Origin: Calliopum simillimum
Lineage: Eukaryota; Arthropoda; Insecta; Diptera; Lauxaniidae
DNA length: 64,000 bases
Direction of reading: 5' to 3'
Assembly (NCBI GenBank): GCA_951812925.1
Contig: OX638372.1
Coordinates: forward strand, 49,875,722 to 49,939,721
Positions within the stretch are counted from its first letter, which is position 1; each line of letters begins with the position of its first letter. A model generated the notes under the pieces. It was given only the letters and a program-made list of their open reading frames with translations. It was not told the DNA's origin and did no database searches. Position numbers and translations under genes: made by a program. This document shows, piece by piece, positions 43,997 through 56,222 of the stretch.

Positions 43997-46900
43997 TGTA
44001 TGTATACCACAAGTGGAAATACATTGACACACGCCAACAGAGATTAGCTTGCAAATCACAGCTCATCAGCTGCTGACGTAGTCAATATGAAAGTTAAGTT
44101 GTTGTTGTTGTTCATGTCATATTGTTCGGTTACATCCGCGCTTACTTTGAGATTTAGCTCTGGGATTAGTTAGGGCAAAGAAAAACATAGCAACAACAAA
44201 TCCGCAGCAAAGCAACAACTGCAAAAATATTTAAATAATGCGCCATTTCTTTAAGTTTCAATAATTTCTGCTAATAATACATACATACACTGAAAAAGAT
44301 AAAGAGATTTCTCTAAAATTAAATGATAACGCTATTGATTTAAAAGAATTGCTTTTAAAGAAAAAAAAAATATTCTTCAATTTGTCACAAATTTCATAAA
44401 TTCAAAAGATTTTGTCATTGATTCAAAAGAATTTGCATTTAAATCAAAAGCATTTGCATTTGTCTATAAATTTTTTTTTAAATATGAGTGAGCCTTGTTG
44501 TTTGTAATAGCGTATTTGCTGCGTAAATTGTTTATCTTTTACAGATCTCTTTCCTAAAGTAGTCTAAAGTGTGCTGTAAGATGCAGTAATTCACAGTACA
44601 AAACGCGTCACAAAGTTCTAATTCGTTTTTGATTCAATTGTATTTGCTGTTGGAGTCATTGTATGCCGCACATTGTTTGATTGAAAAACATTCTTGTTTT
44701 ATTTCAAAGTATTTTCTTTCGGTGTAGATCTCCACATGATGGTGAACATGCCAATATTTTGTTTATCTGTCTGTGTATTTTTTGTTTTTTTTTTTTTTCT
44801 TTTTATTTCCGCACAGCACAACTCATTAAGGGCACACACACTACACTAACATTCCCCGTTTATTGATATCTAAATTTGATTTTGAATTGCTGTTGCTTCC
44901 GTCGTTATGTGAAATATTCGGGTTAATGAACAACGCCATAGATTGACAGTTTGTCAGTGGAGAAGACAGACAAGCTGTCACTGTTGTCAAATGCCTGTAT
45001 ACATGAATTCACGGAAGATAAATTTTGTGCGCCGAATGATGAATGCGAAAATGTTAAAAATTATCTATGGAAATTAAAAAAAAAAACATGCGAAATACAT
45101 ATATTATTTCAAAACAATTGATATAAATCTTTAATGCTCACAATAATGACAAAATCAATATATGGCAGAGAGATGGTGAAACAAACTAAAGTGTCAGACT
45201 TGGTGTCTTGGTCTTGGTCTTGGTCAAGACCAAGATCAAGACTGCTGTTGTCTACATACATATATTTATATAGTGAATTCATTAAAATAGCTTTATGGCT
45301 TGCGAGATATAACGTACAAGCTAGCTTTTCCTGTACGCTTCACTAGGCATATGTTTGTTTCATTTGCTACATCTTTTCCGAAGAAACATTATGTTTTCAA
45401 CATCTCACTGAATAACATTGCAATATGATGTGTCAATATGTCCCAGAAAATTGTTGATTCTCCGCAATAGACGTTTTCACTCTAGTAGGTATACGTAGAT
45501 ATTCTTTGTTTTCACTATGAAGACTTAGGGTGACATTCGTAAACCTTCTGGTGTCCCTGAAAGTTAATCAATTAAACCTTGTTGATGCTCTGCCATAGAT
45601 TTTTTACCTCTAGTATATCTATATATTCTTCGTTTTGACTATGCAGCCTTTAGTGACCTTCGGAAATCTTTGGTTTTCCTAGAAAACTATCAATGTATAT
45701 AGTATTTACGTTCTACACCCACCAACGAAATTTTGTCGAAATAGCTTGTATAGCTTGCAAGATATAACAAAAGTATCGAAAAAAGGTATCACGGCCTTAA
45801 AATTTTACACATTACGCGGCCAAAAGAGTTTAACTTCAACAAAAAATTCAAATACACTTAAAACGAATACGATTTTTTATCTTGCTTTTAGGAGAATACT
45901 TCTGCCTTGCCAATGATTACAATTTGATCACAGGGTTTTGTAAAAAACAGGAAATTTTACAGGAAAGTTATTTTATTTAAAACAAAAAGCATTAAAATAC
46001 TCATAAAATGATGTACGTGCACTTATTCTGCTTTGGAAAGGATATACCTGATTTTGATGATTTTGTTTTTTCATGTAAAACCTGTCACTTGATTTCCTTC
46101 CTCCCAAAAATCTTCTTTTTTTTAATATAAAAAACTGTCAAATGGCATTTTTTAGCCAATTTTACGCATTTTTTGGTCAAAAAGAGATAAATCCGTTATT
46201 TATATCGGTTATTTATCTAAAATCGTTTTAAAAATATAAACAGTTTTATTTAAAATTTACGTATGTAAAAGTACAGAGAGAGATAGAATCGAAATCTTAC
46301 CACAAATTTAGTCCTCTTTTCTACTATGTAATGTGCTTATCTTACACCTTCTCATTTACGAATTAATGCATAATGTCCTTGAAAAATGTTTATTTCGAGT
46401 GTAGAAAAGAAACTTTTTCTCTTAAAAAAAATTGTGATGTCACAAGAGTTTTCAATTATTATGATAAATTTTGTAAAAAAAAATGTATCATTCATTTAAC
46501 TCTCTAGGAAATTACTTCACATTAATGGCGTAAGTTAATTCTTTAACTGTTTGTTTGTCTTGCGAACTTTTTCTTCTTCGTTTGTATGTATATTGTAATT
46601 TTCCATAGCATACACTACGGAGCTATACACTCTTACTACATGTCAAGAACAACAAGTACAACAACAGCAGCAGCAGCAGTAAACAACAACTTGTCAGCAG
46701 CTGCAACTTTGTGTTGGCAACAAATTAACTTTATTAATTATTGTCATTAGCATTTGGCAGCACCAAAATATAAATAAAACATAAATTGCAGAGCCTTGAA
46801 CAACACAAAATTCTGTTTTTGGGGTAGAGAGAGCCTAGAGGTCGATGATGTTGTTGTTGGCTTTGTCAGCCAACTACACAGCCACTACTGCGTACGCATG

Positions 46901-47530
46901 AGCAAAGCCGACTGTCGCTGTAGGCCAAGATTTTCATACGCGTTGGAATTGCTAATGTCTGCGGGTGGGCCTTTTACTTATTAAAACGGCACTGCTCTTG
47001 AAAAATCGAAATTAAGTCTAAAATTTGGATACACTTAATGGAAATTGCGTCTGAAACTGAAAAACAGGAAAACACAGGAATTGAATAATATTTTAACACA
47101 TCACGATTTCCCCCTTCCCCTTCCTCTAGTTGAAGGAAAATGAGGGTTGTCTTGTAACGACATTTTAGCCAGGGTTCTTGACTCACCGGTGGCCAAGGGT
47201 TCGGTTACAAAAATTTATTTGATTTACAGACCACTTCTTGTTTTAATTAAATTAAAGACGTGATTTCAAGTCTAAATATTTAATTTAGTATTATTTCTTC
47301 ATTGAAATAATAATAGCTATATCCTTTTATATCCTTTCCTACTTTCGACCGAAAATTACTACATACGAAACATCAGTCGCTGATACTCCTTTTTGTTAAC
47401 CTTTCCCTATTTTTTAGCGTAGTAGTGGCATTCCTGCTTTCTTTTGACTATGAATGATAACTCCTCGACTCAAATTTTACACCCTTACTAGCTAGATTAT
47501 ACAACAGATTTGCGCACTCCAAACTGTAGA
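43997..47530. other. Intron DNA, mostly without recognised gene or repeat
   Basis: Contains a CTTGGTCTTGG cluster (45199-45241) and a repeat relative at 45480-45695 (inverted to 28440-28735). A CAG run lies at about 46660-46680. The sections 44100-44300 and 46600-46980 look single-copy. Confidence 0.45.
45480..45695. repeat. Inverted, diverged copy of the 28440-28735 tandem repeat
   Basis: Two units contain TTCTTCGTTTTGACTATG and CCTTCGGAAATC-like text, complementary to the units at 28500-28730. Confidence 0.55.
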
Positions 47531-47539
47531 TCAACGGAA

Positions 47540-48400
47540 ACAGCTAAGCAAGCAAGTTTCTTCTAAACATTCCTCTCGTCTCAAAAGCTAATTTCTATGC
47601 CTACGTACGGAATTCCTATGCTTGCGCAACCAGTAGGCGGACTTTAATTCCTGTATCAACGGAACCACATAAACAAGAGAGTTTCCCCAAAAACACTCCT
47701 CGTATGGTGAAAGCTTCTTCCTTATGCCTTCGTACGAAATTCCTATGTGCGGAAACAGCTAAACAAGCGAGTTCCCACAGAAACACTCCTTATACGTAGA
47801 AGGCTATTTTCCTACGCCTTCGTACGGAATTCCTATGCTTGCGCAAACAGTAGGCGGACTTCAACCGAACCACATAAATAAGCGAGTTTCCACGAAAACA
47901 CTCCTCGTATGGTGAAAGCTATTTCCTACGTCTACGTACGGAATTCCTATGTACGGATACAGCTAAATAAGCGAGTTTCCACAAAAACACTCCTCATATG
48001 GTAAAAGCTATTTTCTTATGCCTTCCTACGGAATTCCTATGTACGGAATCCCTATGTTTGCGCAACAAATCGGCACACTTCAAGTCGTATACCAACGGAC
48101 ACAGCATAAACAAGCGAGTCTCCGTGTGTAAACTCACCGGACGTGCGTAGTTGGATGTTTGTGAGTGCAGCTAACCAAGCGAGTCCCCACAAACCAACTC
48201 GTGTTGCAAGCAACTTTCTGTGCGTACGTGCTAAGTTCTTATGTTTGCGCAACATGTCGGCACACTTCAAGTTGTGTAATAACGGACACAGCATAAACAA
48301 GAGAGTCTCCGTGTGTAAACGCACCGGACGTGTGGAGTTGTATGTTTGTGAGTACAGCTAACCAAGCGAGTCCCCGCCAAACCAACTCTTGCTAAGCAAA
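47540..48400. repeat. Degenerate tandem array (CGTACGGAATTCCTATG / AACAAGCGAGTTTCC)
   Basis: Units combine an AACAAGCGAGTTTCC block, AAAACACTCCTCGTATGG, AAAGCTATTT and ACGTACGGAATTCCTATG; half-units repeat about every 85 bp and alternate with TTGCGCAA..TCGGC(A/G)CACTTC blocks. The right third is a second sub-family (CACCGGACGTG..GTTTGTGAGT) repeated about every 170 bp. It is more GC-rich than its surroundings. The ORFs reflect the repetition. Confidence 0.75.
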
Positions 48401-50190
48401 TTCGTACAACAGCCACTACTACTACGACTACGGTTAACAATACCTTTGTTTTCTCCAGTTTCGTTACTGCTACTACTGCTGTTATTGACTGCAGCTACGA
48501 AGCGTACCACGAGACCCTTCTGGAGCGACTGACTGATTTTTCACGGAACAATTGTTATATATATTTTCGTATTACTTGTACACAGTTCCATGAGCTGTTT
48601 CGTATCAAAGCCGTCAACAACTGTTTCTGGCAATGACTGACGTGCCAGGGGTGACACTGGCAAATATCAGTTTACTACTTTGGGTATGTTCACTAACTAT
48701 ATTAAGTTGTAATTCATTTCTTAAACTTAACAATTAATGAATTCAACAATTAAAAATTTATGAATTAACTTAACAATGCATATTCATAAAAAATAAAACG
48801 AAGAATGAAATAATCAAATAAAAATAATTAAATAAAAATGAGATCGGCATAACGAGTTGCGCCGACTTTCGTCGTTATAGTATTTATTCCAAAGGTATGG
48901 TAAGTGGCCATGAATTGGTTAAAGATTTAAGGCTAATAAACCTATCCTCCTTTTTCCTTAAAACACTAGAAAGAATACTAGATGCCTGCAATGGAGAATG
49001 GCTAGCTTTTCTTCTTTCACGTCATAGTATGCATACCTCAAGGAAAGATCTACCGAAACAGCTCTCCGTGCTAACCTGCATCAAAAAGTCACAGTCAGAG
49101 TACTTCCTTTTTCTTTATTGGTCTATTGATATTTGAAATTTCCCACAAAATACCCATTTGTAGCGCATGCAAGATGATGAATTATGAAAAAGAGAGTACA
49201 CGTTCCAGCAATCTCGCTACATCGAAGACTGATACAAAGTAAGCCAACCAACTGGCAGCCCTTTGAGAAAGTTTTTTAATGGTTCATAGTCAAAAGTTTC
49301 ATTTCATTTCGAAAATATTATTAGTAAGGGCCACCCCAAAATGCTGTCGTTTGATTATTTGACTTTCTGTGACGCCTAATTGTATGTGCAAATATTTTTT
49401 TTTTTTTTTTTTTGTAACCAACAAATATTAATTAATTATGAACGGAAAGTTTATTTAAGTGACTTTTGTTAAGCGAATGAGTATCTCATATGTATATATT
49501 TAGATGTATATGTGGGTGTGTTAAATATGTGCGTGTTTGCTTTTGTATAAATTAAACGTGCTCATATCGTCTGTTAGCCTGCAGCATTAAAAGTGCGTAC
49601 ATATTTAAAAATGCGCTTTAATTAAGCAAACTTTCAAATAACTTTAAATGATGACAAAAATTTAATCTCAAATTTTACAACCAGATTCTCATTAAGAAAA
49701 GCAAAACCGAAAGAAAAAATCGCAGCACAAAAATGTCAAAAGTTTATAATTGATTAATTGTGCTTTTTTTAACAAGCAGGCGCGCACTCTTTTACACTTT
49801 CATTCTCATCCTTTCGATTTGGTGGTGCTCTTGTGCGTCTTTTACCATGCAGTCAAAAATTCTGCACTGGACTCTTGCCACAGAATGTTAAGCCTGTAAA
49901 ATCCGACACTGTCTTGTTTAAAGATTTTCGCACACAAAGGATTTACTGATTTTCTTGTTACGAGTAGGTACTTTTTCCCTTTTCTTTTTATTTTGCTTTT
50001 GTTTTTGTTTTTACTTTACTTTTTTTGTTTTTCTTTTTACGATTCAACTTTGTTTTAAATTTTTCTCATTAAAAATTTGTTGTTGCGAGCAGAACAGCAA
50101 TAGCGGCTGATGACACTGTGAAAGTCAGGAAGCCAGTTGTATGTAAGTGAAGAAAGTTGGATATCACTAGAGTTGCCAACGTAAGTTGAA
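48401..50190. other. Intron DNA without recognised gene or repeat
   Basis: Poly-T at about 49397-49414. The stretch 49490-50110 looks single-copy. No coding signal with protein character. Confidence 0.45.
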
Positions 50191-50199
50191 GTTTTTTTA

Positions 50200-51640
50200 A
50201 GATAAATTAATGAAATTTAAAGCAATTTCACTGGCCTAGTAGAGAGTTGAGTTTTGAAGGTAACATTTGTGGTGTTTCAATATTAAGTTTCGCCTTTATT
50301 AGGCTCACAAGCACGTTTTTTAGGGACATTTCAACTGGTTTTCGTGTTGAAATACATTTAAGTGATTTTGTTCCATTTTTATTCAATTTTACAGTATTTA
50401 ATTGATACTTTTGATTGAACATTTGTAGTGTTTCAAATTTGAGTTTTATCTTCATTAAGCTTGTAGTTATTTGTTGCATATTCATAGGATTGCCATTATA
50501 AAACAGAACTTTTTTTATGTGTTTTATGCCATTATAAAACAGAACTTTTTTTATGTGTTTGCTTTGCTCTTTTGAAGTTTTTTAAAATACTGGAGCTTAA
50601 AGCAATTTTTGTGGTCTAGTAAAGCTATTTAGAGTTTTAAAGGAAACATTTGTGGTGTTTCAATATTAAGTTTCAGCTTTATTAGCCTTATAAGCACTTT
50701 TGTTATGGACAATTCAACTGCTTTTACATTCAAATGATTTAATTTAATTTTCGTATAGTTTTAAAGTATTTAATTGATACTTTTGATCAAACATTTGTAA
50801 TGTTTAAAATTTGAATTTAATCCTTATAATGATTGCAGTGACATTCTTCCACAGAAATGTTAACTGGGTTTGAAACTAATTTTTGTTCAAATTTCATCAA
50901 ACTGATTTTAATATATTTTATTTGGCCTGCATATCAGAGAGGGACGTAAGCAGTTTTGATTTTTAACGACATACTTACATTTTTAAAGAGTAAGTGGTCC
51001 CTATGGAACTTTGTTTTATGTGGCTCTGCTCTTTCGAGTTTTTAAAGATATTGAAAAGTAAAACAATTTTACTGGTCTTCCAAAGAGTACTTCGAATTTT
51101 GACGGAAACATTTAACATTTGTGGTGTTTCAATGCTAAATTTTACTTTCGTAAGGCTTGCAGGCACTATTTTTGGAGGAATTTGAACTAGTTTTTAGGTT
51201 GAAATACATAAAAGTGATTTTTTTAAATTTTTGTTCAATTTAATTGATACTGAAATTTATGACAATTTTTTTAGTCTAGTAAAGAGTATTTTAAGTTTTA
51301 AAAAAACACTTGTGATGTTTCAATATTAAGTTTTAGCTTTGATAGGCCCATAAGCACTTTTTTAGGGACATTTCAACTGATTTTCAAGTTGAAATACATT
51401 TAAATGATTTTATTTCATTTTTGTTCAATTTTACAGAACATAACTGATTCTTTATATTGTACATTTGTAGTGTTTCAAATTTGAGTTTTATCTATTTTAA
51501 GCTTGAAGTGACATTCTTTCATGGAAATGTTAACTGGGTTTCAGTTTAAAGTACATTTGAGTGTTTTTACTTAATTTTAGTTGGAATTTATAGTATTTAA
51601 TTGGTGCTTTTGATTGAACATTTGTAGTGTTTTCATAATA
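50200..51640. repeat. Degenerate tandem array with recurrent ACATTTGTGGTGTTTCAA
   Basis: About four units of 200-440 bp (starting near 50205, 50595, 51055 and 51255) share AAAGCAATTT..GG(T/C)CTAGTAAAGAG, (A)ACATTTGTGGTGTTTCAATATTAAG, AAGCAC..TTTTTAGGGACATTTCAACTG, GTTGAAATACATTTAA and TATTTAATTGATACTTTTGA. The ACATTTGT(G/A)GTGTTTCAA motif occurs about eight times. Minus-strand ORFs here are by-products. Confidence 0.75.
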
Positions 51641-51649
51641 TGAATTTTG

Positions 51650-53569
51650 AATTTTTGCAGAAGATAAAGCTAGTTAAAAATCATTTTTTAAAACGCATGA
51701 AAAGCATAAACAATTTTCCAAAAAACTACTATTTGACAAGCTAAACATGTTTTCAGTCTAAAACAGGAAGTTTTTTGGCGGCAAAAATTTTTCAGAAAAA
51801 AATAAGATGTCATATGTCATGAAGTTCTAAATATTAACAGTTGGCAATCCTAATTATTGCTTAGTCTGTGCTCCAAAAAAACAAAAAAGGTGTAAGAAAA
51901 ACTGTAGCGCTTCATTTAATTATGTCAACTGATATGCCACCGTACAAAACGACGATGGAAAGACAATGAAAATTCTTTTTTTTTGTCAATTTTTTTGTAT
52001 TTGTTTTCCAGCTACTTCATTTTTCCTTTCAACACCTCCTACTCCATTCTTCCAGTAATTTTGGCGTACAGCAAGCTACGCGCCTGCTGCTGCTTGAAAC
52101 TCTTGTAAACGTACATCCGCTTCCGTTGGTTGGCTGCCATTGAAAGGAAGAAAGAAAGAAAGAAATAAAAAAAACGCAAGCAAGCGAAAAAGCGCTACTG
52201 CTGCCGATGAACAAAGAAAATCATGTTACTACTTGTACGAACATTTTTTAAAAAGTTTAAATTTCTTTATTTTTTATATTTATTTTTTCTTAATTTTTGT
52301 GTTTTTTTATATATAGATACGTACAGCATTGACATAAAGCTAAAAAGTTGACATTGTTGTTGGTGTTTTTGCTGTTGCCATTTTATGCCCAAGAAAGTAC
52401 AACGTCTGCTCAACCCACCGTGCACCCTTTTTCTCTACTTCTCTTATTGTTGTCGCTGTTATTTCCCAAACTGCTTAAGTTAAGTTGAGCTTTCATCTCA
52501 AGTTCTTCCTGGCGTTGTTGTTATTGTTGTTGTCGAGGAATAAACGCAACAAAGTTTAAGCTGCTTAAAGTTTTTGACATTTTTACCAAGTTAATTGTGT
52601 GCTTGTGGTGGTTGTGCGTGTACCCTGCGAAACAGAAAACTTGACTGATTGTAAGATTTACGAGATAAAATGGTCTTAGTTTATTTATAGTTTTGTTTTC
52701 TGTTTTGTTTCTTCCTTAAATGGACACCTTCTGTATTGAGTGGCATTTAAATCTGAAGACCCCAACTAATTCTTCATTTTCTCTATATTATGTATGTACA
52801 TAAATAGTATGACAGCTGACAGTGACAGTGACAACTAAGTGACAAATTGTACGCTGAATTATTTGTGTTTTGTGTTTCACTTATCGTTTAAATGTTGCTG
52901 TTTACAAATTGTGGACAATCTCTTTGTGGAGGATATTTAATTGATAAATAAAATAAATGATAAATAAAACAAATAAAAAACAAAACTATAAAATAAAAAA
53001 CTTGAGTAAAATTGACTTTATATTGAGAAACACTTTCAATACAATTAAATATAATAATTTTATAGTGATAGAAACTGAAGAGAAATAATCTTGAATGCGA
53101 AGGAGTAGTATTGCTGCAATAAAATTACAATACAAAATTTCAGAAATAAGTGGAGAAGGTCGTACGGTACCCGTGACGAAACAACTGTACAAATCTTAGT
53201 AAAGCACCTTACGAAAAAAGTACAATATTTTACAGAAAAAAATTGAATGTAGTCCTTTATAGGGATAAGCGATACCTTTACTTCAATCGATGATATCTCA
53301 AAAACTAATGATTTAATTGAAAAAATTAAGAGTACACTTTGAAAAGGAGGCTTAAGACTATTCAACACCGCTGTCAAAAGTGAACTAGACTACTTTCAGG
53401 ATGTACGCGATATGTCTGAAAATAGCGTTTCTTTCACTTTAAATAATAACTCGGATTACAGACGTGATGGAGCAAATCGGAGGACATATTCGGATTCAGC
53501 GAGCAAAAATCTATAAATATCACTTACTCTAATGTCATACTTTTTTAACTTTTTCAAAAATGCAGGACT
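51650..53569. other. Intron DNA without recognised gene or repeat
   Basis: Sections 52010-52200 and 52360-52620 are richer in GC with CTG/TTG triplets, possibly single-copy; the short ORF at 52029-52214 has no recognisable features. Confidence 0.45.
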
Positions 53570-54130
53570 GTGTTATTATGACCCACTTTCGAAATAAACG
53601 GTTCATATTTTTAAATGAATTTTTTCAAACAAAACACCAACCTTGGCTGAAAGTTCATTCATTTTATGAATATTTGCCTAAGAAACCATACCTCTATGTT
53701 CAACTTTAGTTAGGCGCATTTTCGATTGGAAATTTTACCTTGAGTTTAATATTTATTTTAATGCTAAATTTTTAAGATTCTTATAGAATTTCGTTTGAAA
53801 AAATTCATCTAAAAATATGAATCGTTTATTTTGAAAGTCGGTCATAATAATAATCGGCTATTTGATCGACATCACTTTTTTAAATACATACGATCAATTC
53901 CACACCATCAAGTAAACTTTTCGTGTAAACAGAACCTAATTTTATTGATTATTGGCAGAATATCAGCCAAATCATATTATGACATTACTTTTGTCTTCAT
54001 AAGAATTTTTAAAATTTAGTTTGAAAATAAAAAAATATTAAATGCAAGGTAAAATTTTCGATCAAAAATGCGCCGAACTAAAGTCGAACGCAAATATTCA
54101 TAAAATTGTATAAGCTTTCACTTAGGGGGA
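53570..54130. mobile_element. Foldback/inverted-repeat sequence just upstream of the dunce exon
   Basis: AAATAAACGGTTCATATTTTTAAATGAATTTTTTC (53590-53624) returns inverted at 53797-53831, and the block with TTGCC..TTAGTTAGGCGCATTTTCGAT (53672-53726) returns inverted near 54055-54105. The nested order suggests a rearranged foldback element. It ends about 160 bp before the exon. Confidence 0.55.
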
Positions 54131-54292
54131 TAGCCGAGGTCGATAAAATTTCGTCCATAGAATTTGGCCCACCCTAATATACATATATCAAGTTCTAGTA
54201 TTAACCCCTCGATATGTAAATATAAAAAGTAACTGAAAATATTTTCATTCAAACACTAAAAACTTAAAAATTTTACTTTTACTTCTTTACAG

Positions 54293-54469
54293 CTTCGATG
54301 TAGAAAATGGCCAAGGTGCTCGATCACCGCTTGAAGGCGGATCCCCCAGCGCTGGTTTGGTTTTACAGAATCTTCCACAACGTCGCGAATCGTTTTTATA
54401 TCGATCGGATTCAGACTTTGAAATGTCACCAAAGTCTATGTCCAGAAACTCAAGCATAGCAAGTGAAAG
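54293..54469 (+). CDS. dnc: dunce (PDE4) internal exon with start of UCR1 and PKA site
   Basis: A 177-bp exon is bounded by a pyrimidine-rich tract ending TTTACAG and a donor AG|GTAAAT. It starts in phase 2 (one base completing Ser) and ends in phase 2 inside an Arg codon. The peptide begins [17 protein letters not shown] and runs through [20 protein letters not shown] to [13 protein letters not shown] (54381-54395) followed by LYRSDSDFE is the signature at the N-terminal edge of UCR1 in long PDE4 isoforms; in mammals the Ser is the PKA site that activates the enzyme (known for the family). The next exon should continue UCR1 and is not visible before 64000. Foldback DNA lies about 160 bp upstream and a TA-flanked MITE starts 34 bp downstream of the exon end, so a short conserved exon sits between transposon insertions. 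Confidence 0.97.
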
Positions 54470-54503
54470 GTAAATATTTTTTTTTTTATTTTTGGCTTAA
54501 ATA

Positions 54504-54734
54504 TCGTCGGGTTAAAACTACAACCAGACATCTACATATATTGATGATTTGAGTTAATTATACAGAAGCATGAAGAAAAAACGGCTTTATGCCCCAGTCT
54601 AGTCCGTTTTTTGAAATGTGGTCCCCATCCAAATTTGTATATAGGATAAAAAACAGAAAACTGCAAAATCCTATACAAAAAACGAATTTCAAAAAATTTA
54701 AAACGCTTGTCTAGTTGTAGTTTTAACCCGACGA
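54504..54734. mobile_element. TA-flanked MITE immediately downstream of the dunce exon
   Basis: Ends TCGTCGGGTTAAAACTACAA and the inverse TTGTAGTTTTAACCCGACGA are flanked by TA (54502-54503 and 54735-54736). Only 34 bp separate it from the exon end at 54469. A one-ended relative is at about 34660. Confidence 0.8.
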
Positions 54735-54736
54735 TA

Positions 54737-55465
54737 TATTTTATTTACAATATTTATGTAAAAATATGTGTATATATCTATAGTTACTGAACATTATTCA
54801 TATAAACAATGCATAATATACATATTTTACTGTTTTTTTTTTTTTTCAACTTTTTTTTACAAAATTCTAATGAAAATTACATTCTTAAAAACCATTGTTT
54901 TTGCTGTTATATTTCGTGTAGAATATTTAGAAACAAAATTAGTAGTGTTGAGTGCTTAATCATATTTTTCAGTAAAAACATTGTTTTTGTTGTTTTTTTT
55001 TTTTCGGTAACATTTCACTTTTGCATTCTGAAGGAACTGCAATATAGAGTCTATATTATAGACATATTTACTTTAAGAAGCCGTCCGTGTATACCAATTT
55101 TTCACAACATCATTATATTTTGTATATATGTACTTACTTGTCGGATATACCAAATTACTTGTTAATTTTTATAAATATTTTTAAACTCAAAATTGTTTTT
55201 TTTACTATTTACATTTTTTAACTATTTATTTCTTAACTTTATAATTTAATTCTATTAGACAAAAATGAATTAAACACCTGTGTATACAGAAAGTTTCCTG
55301 AATGTTCGAATGTTATCGAAAATATGTTATCATTTTTTTTTTTTTATTTCTTTGAAATATTTCAACCTAAAACGTCAAAAAAAAAGAAGCTGCGCTTAGA
55401 ATATTTTCGAAAAAAAAGATCGATCTAATATCGTTATGAAGTAACACCTTGTACTTTCAACCACT
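54737..55465. other. Intron DNA without recognised gene
   Basis: Strongly T-rich; the ORF of 118 codons starting at 54809 is a Phe/Ile-rich low-complexity translation, not a recognisable protein. Confidence 0.45.
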
Positions 55466-55469
55466 TTAA

Positions 55470-56165
55470 CAAGTTTATTGGAAGAAATTACTTTGTCCTA
55501 TTATATGGGCAATTCTCAAAAAAAAAAAACAGTAATTTTTACTAGAAAAAAAAAAAAAACTTTTTCCGAGGCCAAAAATAGTTTAAATAGATTAAAGTTC
55601 TCAAAATAAACGTAATAAAAATGATAAATCATCTGGAAATTATATTTTTGTTTTTCATGTGAATTTTCTTTAGAAAATTTTTAAATATCTAAAAATATCC
55701 ACGGTAAAGGCGTGACACGGGAAAGGATTTCTGCACTTAAATGAGCATAAAAGCTTCAAAGCAACATTTAAAAAAAAATTAATTTGCTTAGCTCATGAAG
55801 AGAATAGTAATATTATGCCACTGTAAGGCCATACTTAAAAAAATTTTTAAAAACTTCAAGAATTTTTAATGTGACTTAAAGTTCAATTTTTAAAAACTTA
55901 ATAAAAGTTTCTAGTTTTTGAAATTTAAAGCAGTTAAACTTGACCTTAATTCAATTTTGGTCACCGGGGTCAGGCACGGTACAAAGGTTTTGACCACTTC
56001 AGGGCTCCTGTGTCGATGGATAGTACATACTTCAATGACGACAGTAACCTATGTTACATTTAGGAAACGTTGGGCCGTAATGAATAATAAAATTCAAAAG
56101 TAAAATTTGACTTAGTAGGATGCAAAATTACGACTTTTTTATGGAATCGCCCATAAAACTTCAAA
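55470..56165. repeat. Dispersed repeat, copy B (without the Harbinger-like MITE)
   Basis: Related to 26930-28060. At the position corresponding to the MITE it reads GGAAACGTTGGGCCGTAATG without a 400-bp insert. Confidence 0.5.
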
Positions 56166-56222
56166 AATATTGAAAGAATAAAGAGTTTTGAACTTGTATG
56201 CTACGATAAGGGAATATAAGTA

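Larger units (their letters stand above)
8783..54292 (+). other. dnc: dunce intron (about 45.5 kb)
   Basis: The interval between the GT donor at 8783 and the AG acceptor ending at 54292 is a phase-2 intron. It contains one complete nested gene on the opposite strand (katanin, 15997-17376) and many mobile elements, including a full Ty3/gypsy-type retrotransposon in the sense direction. Drosophila dnc is also known for very large introns that house other genes. I saw no further coding exon of dunce in it, but small alternative first exons could escape detection by eye. Confidence 0.8.

Noticed and set aside
47540..48400. CRISPR-like array
   Set aside because: Units are degenerate, without constant repeats or unique spacers, in a eukaryotic intron.
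54809..55165. 118-codon ORF after the dunce exon
   Set aside because: Poly-T driven Phe/Ile-rich translation; not a continuation of UCR1.
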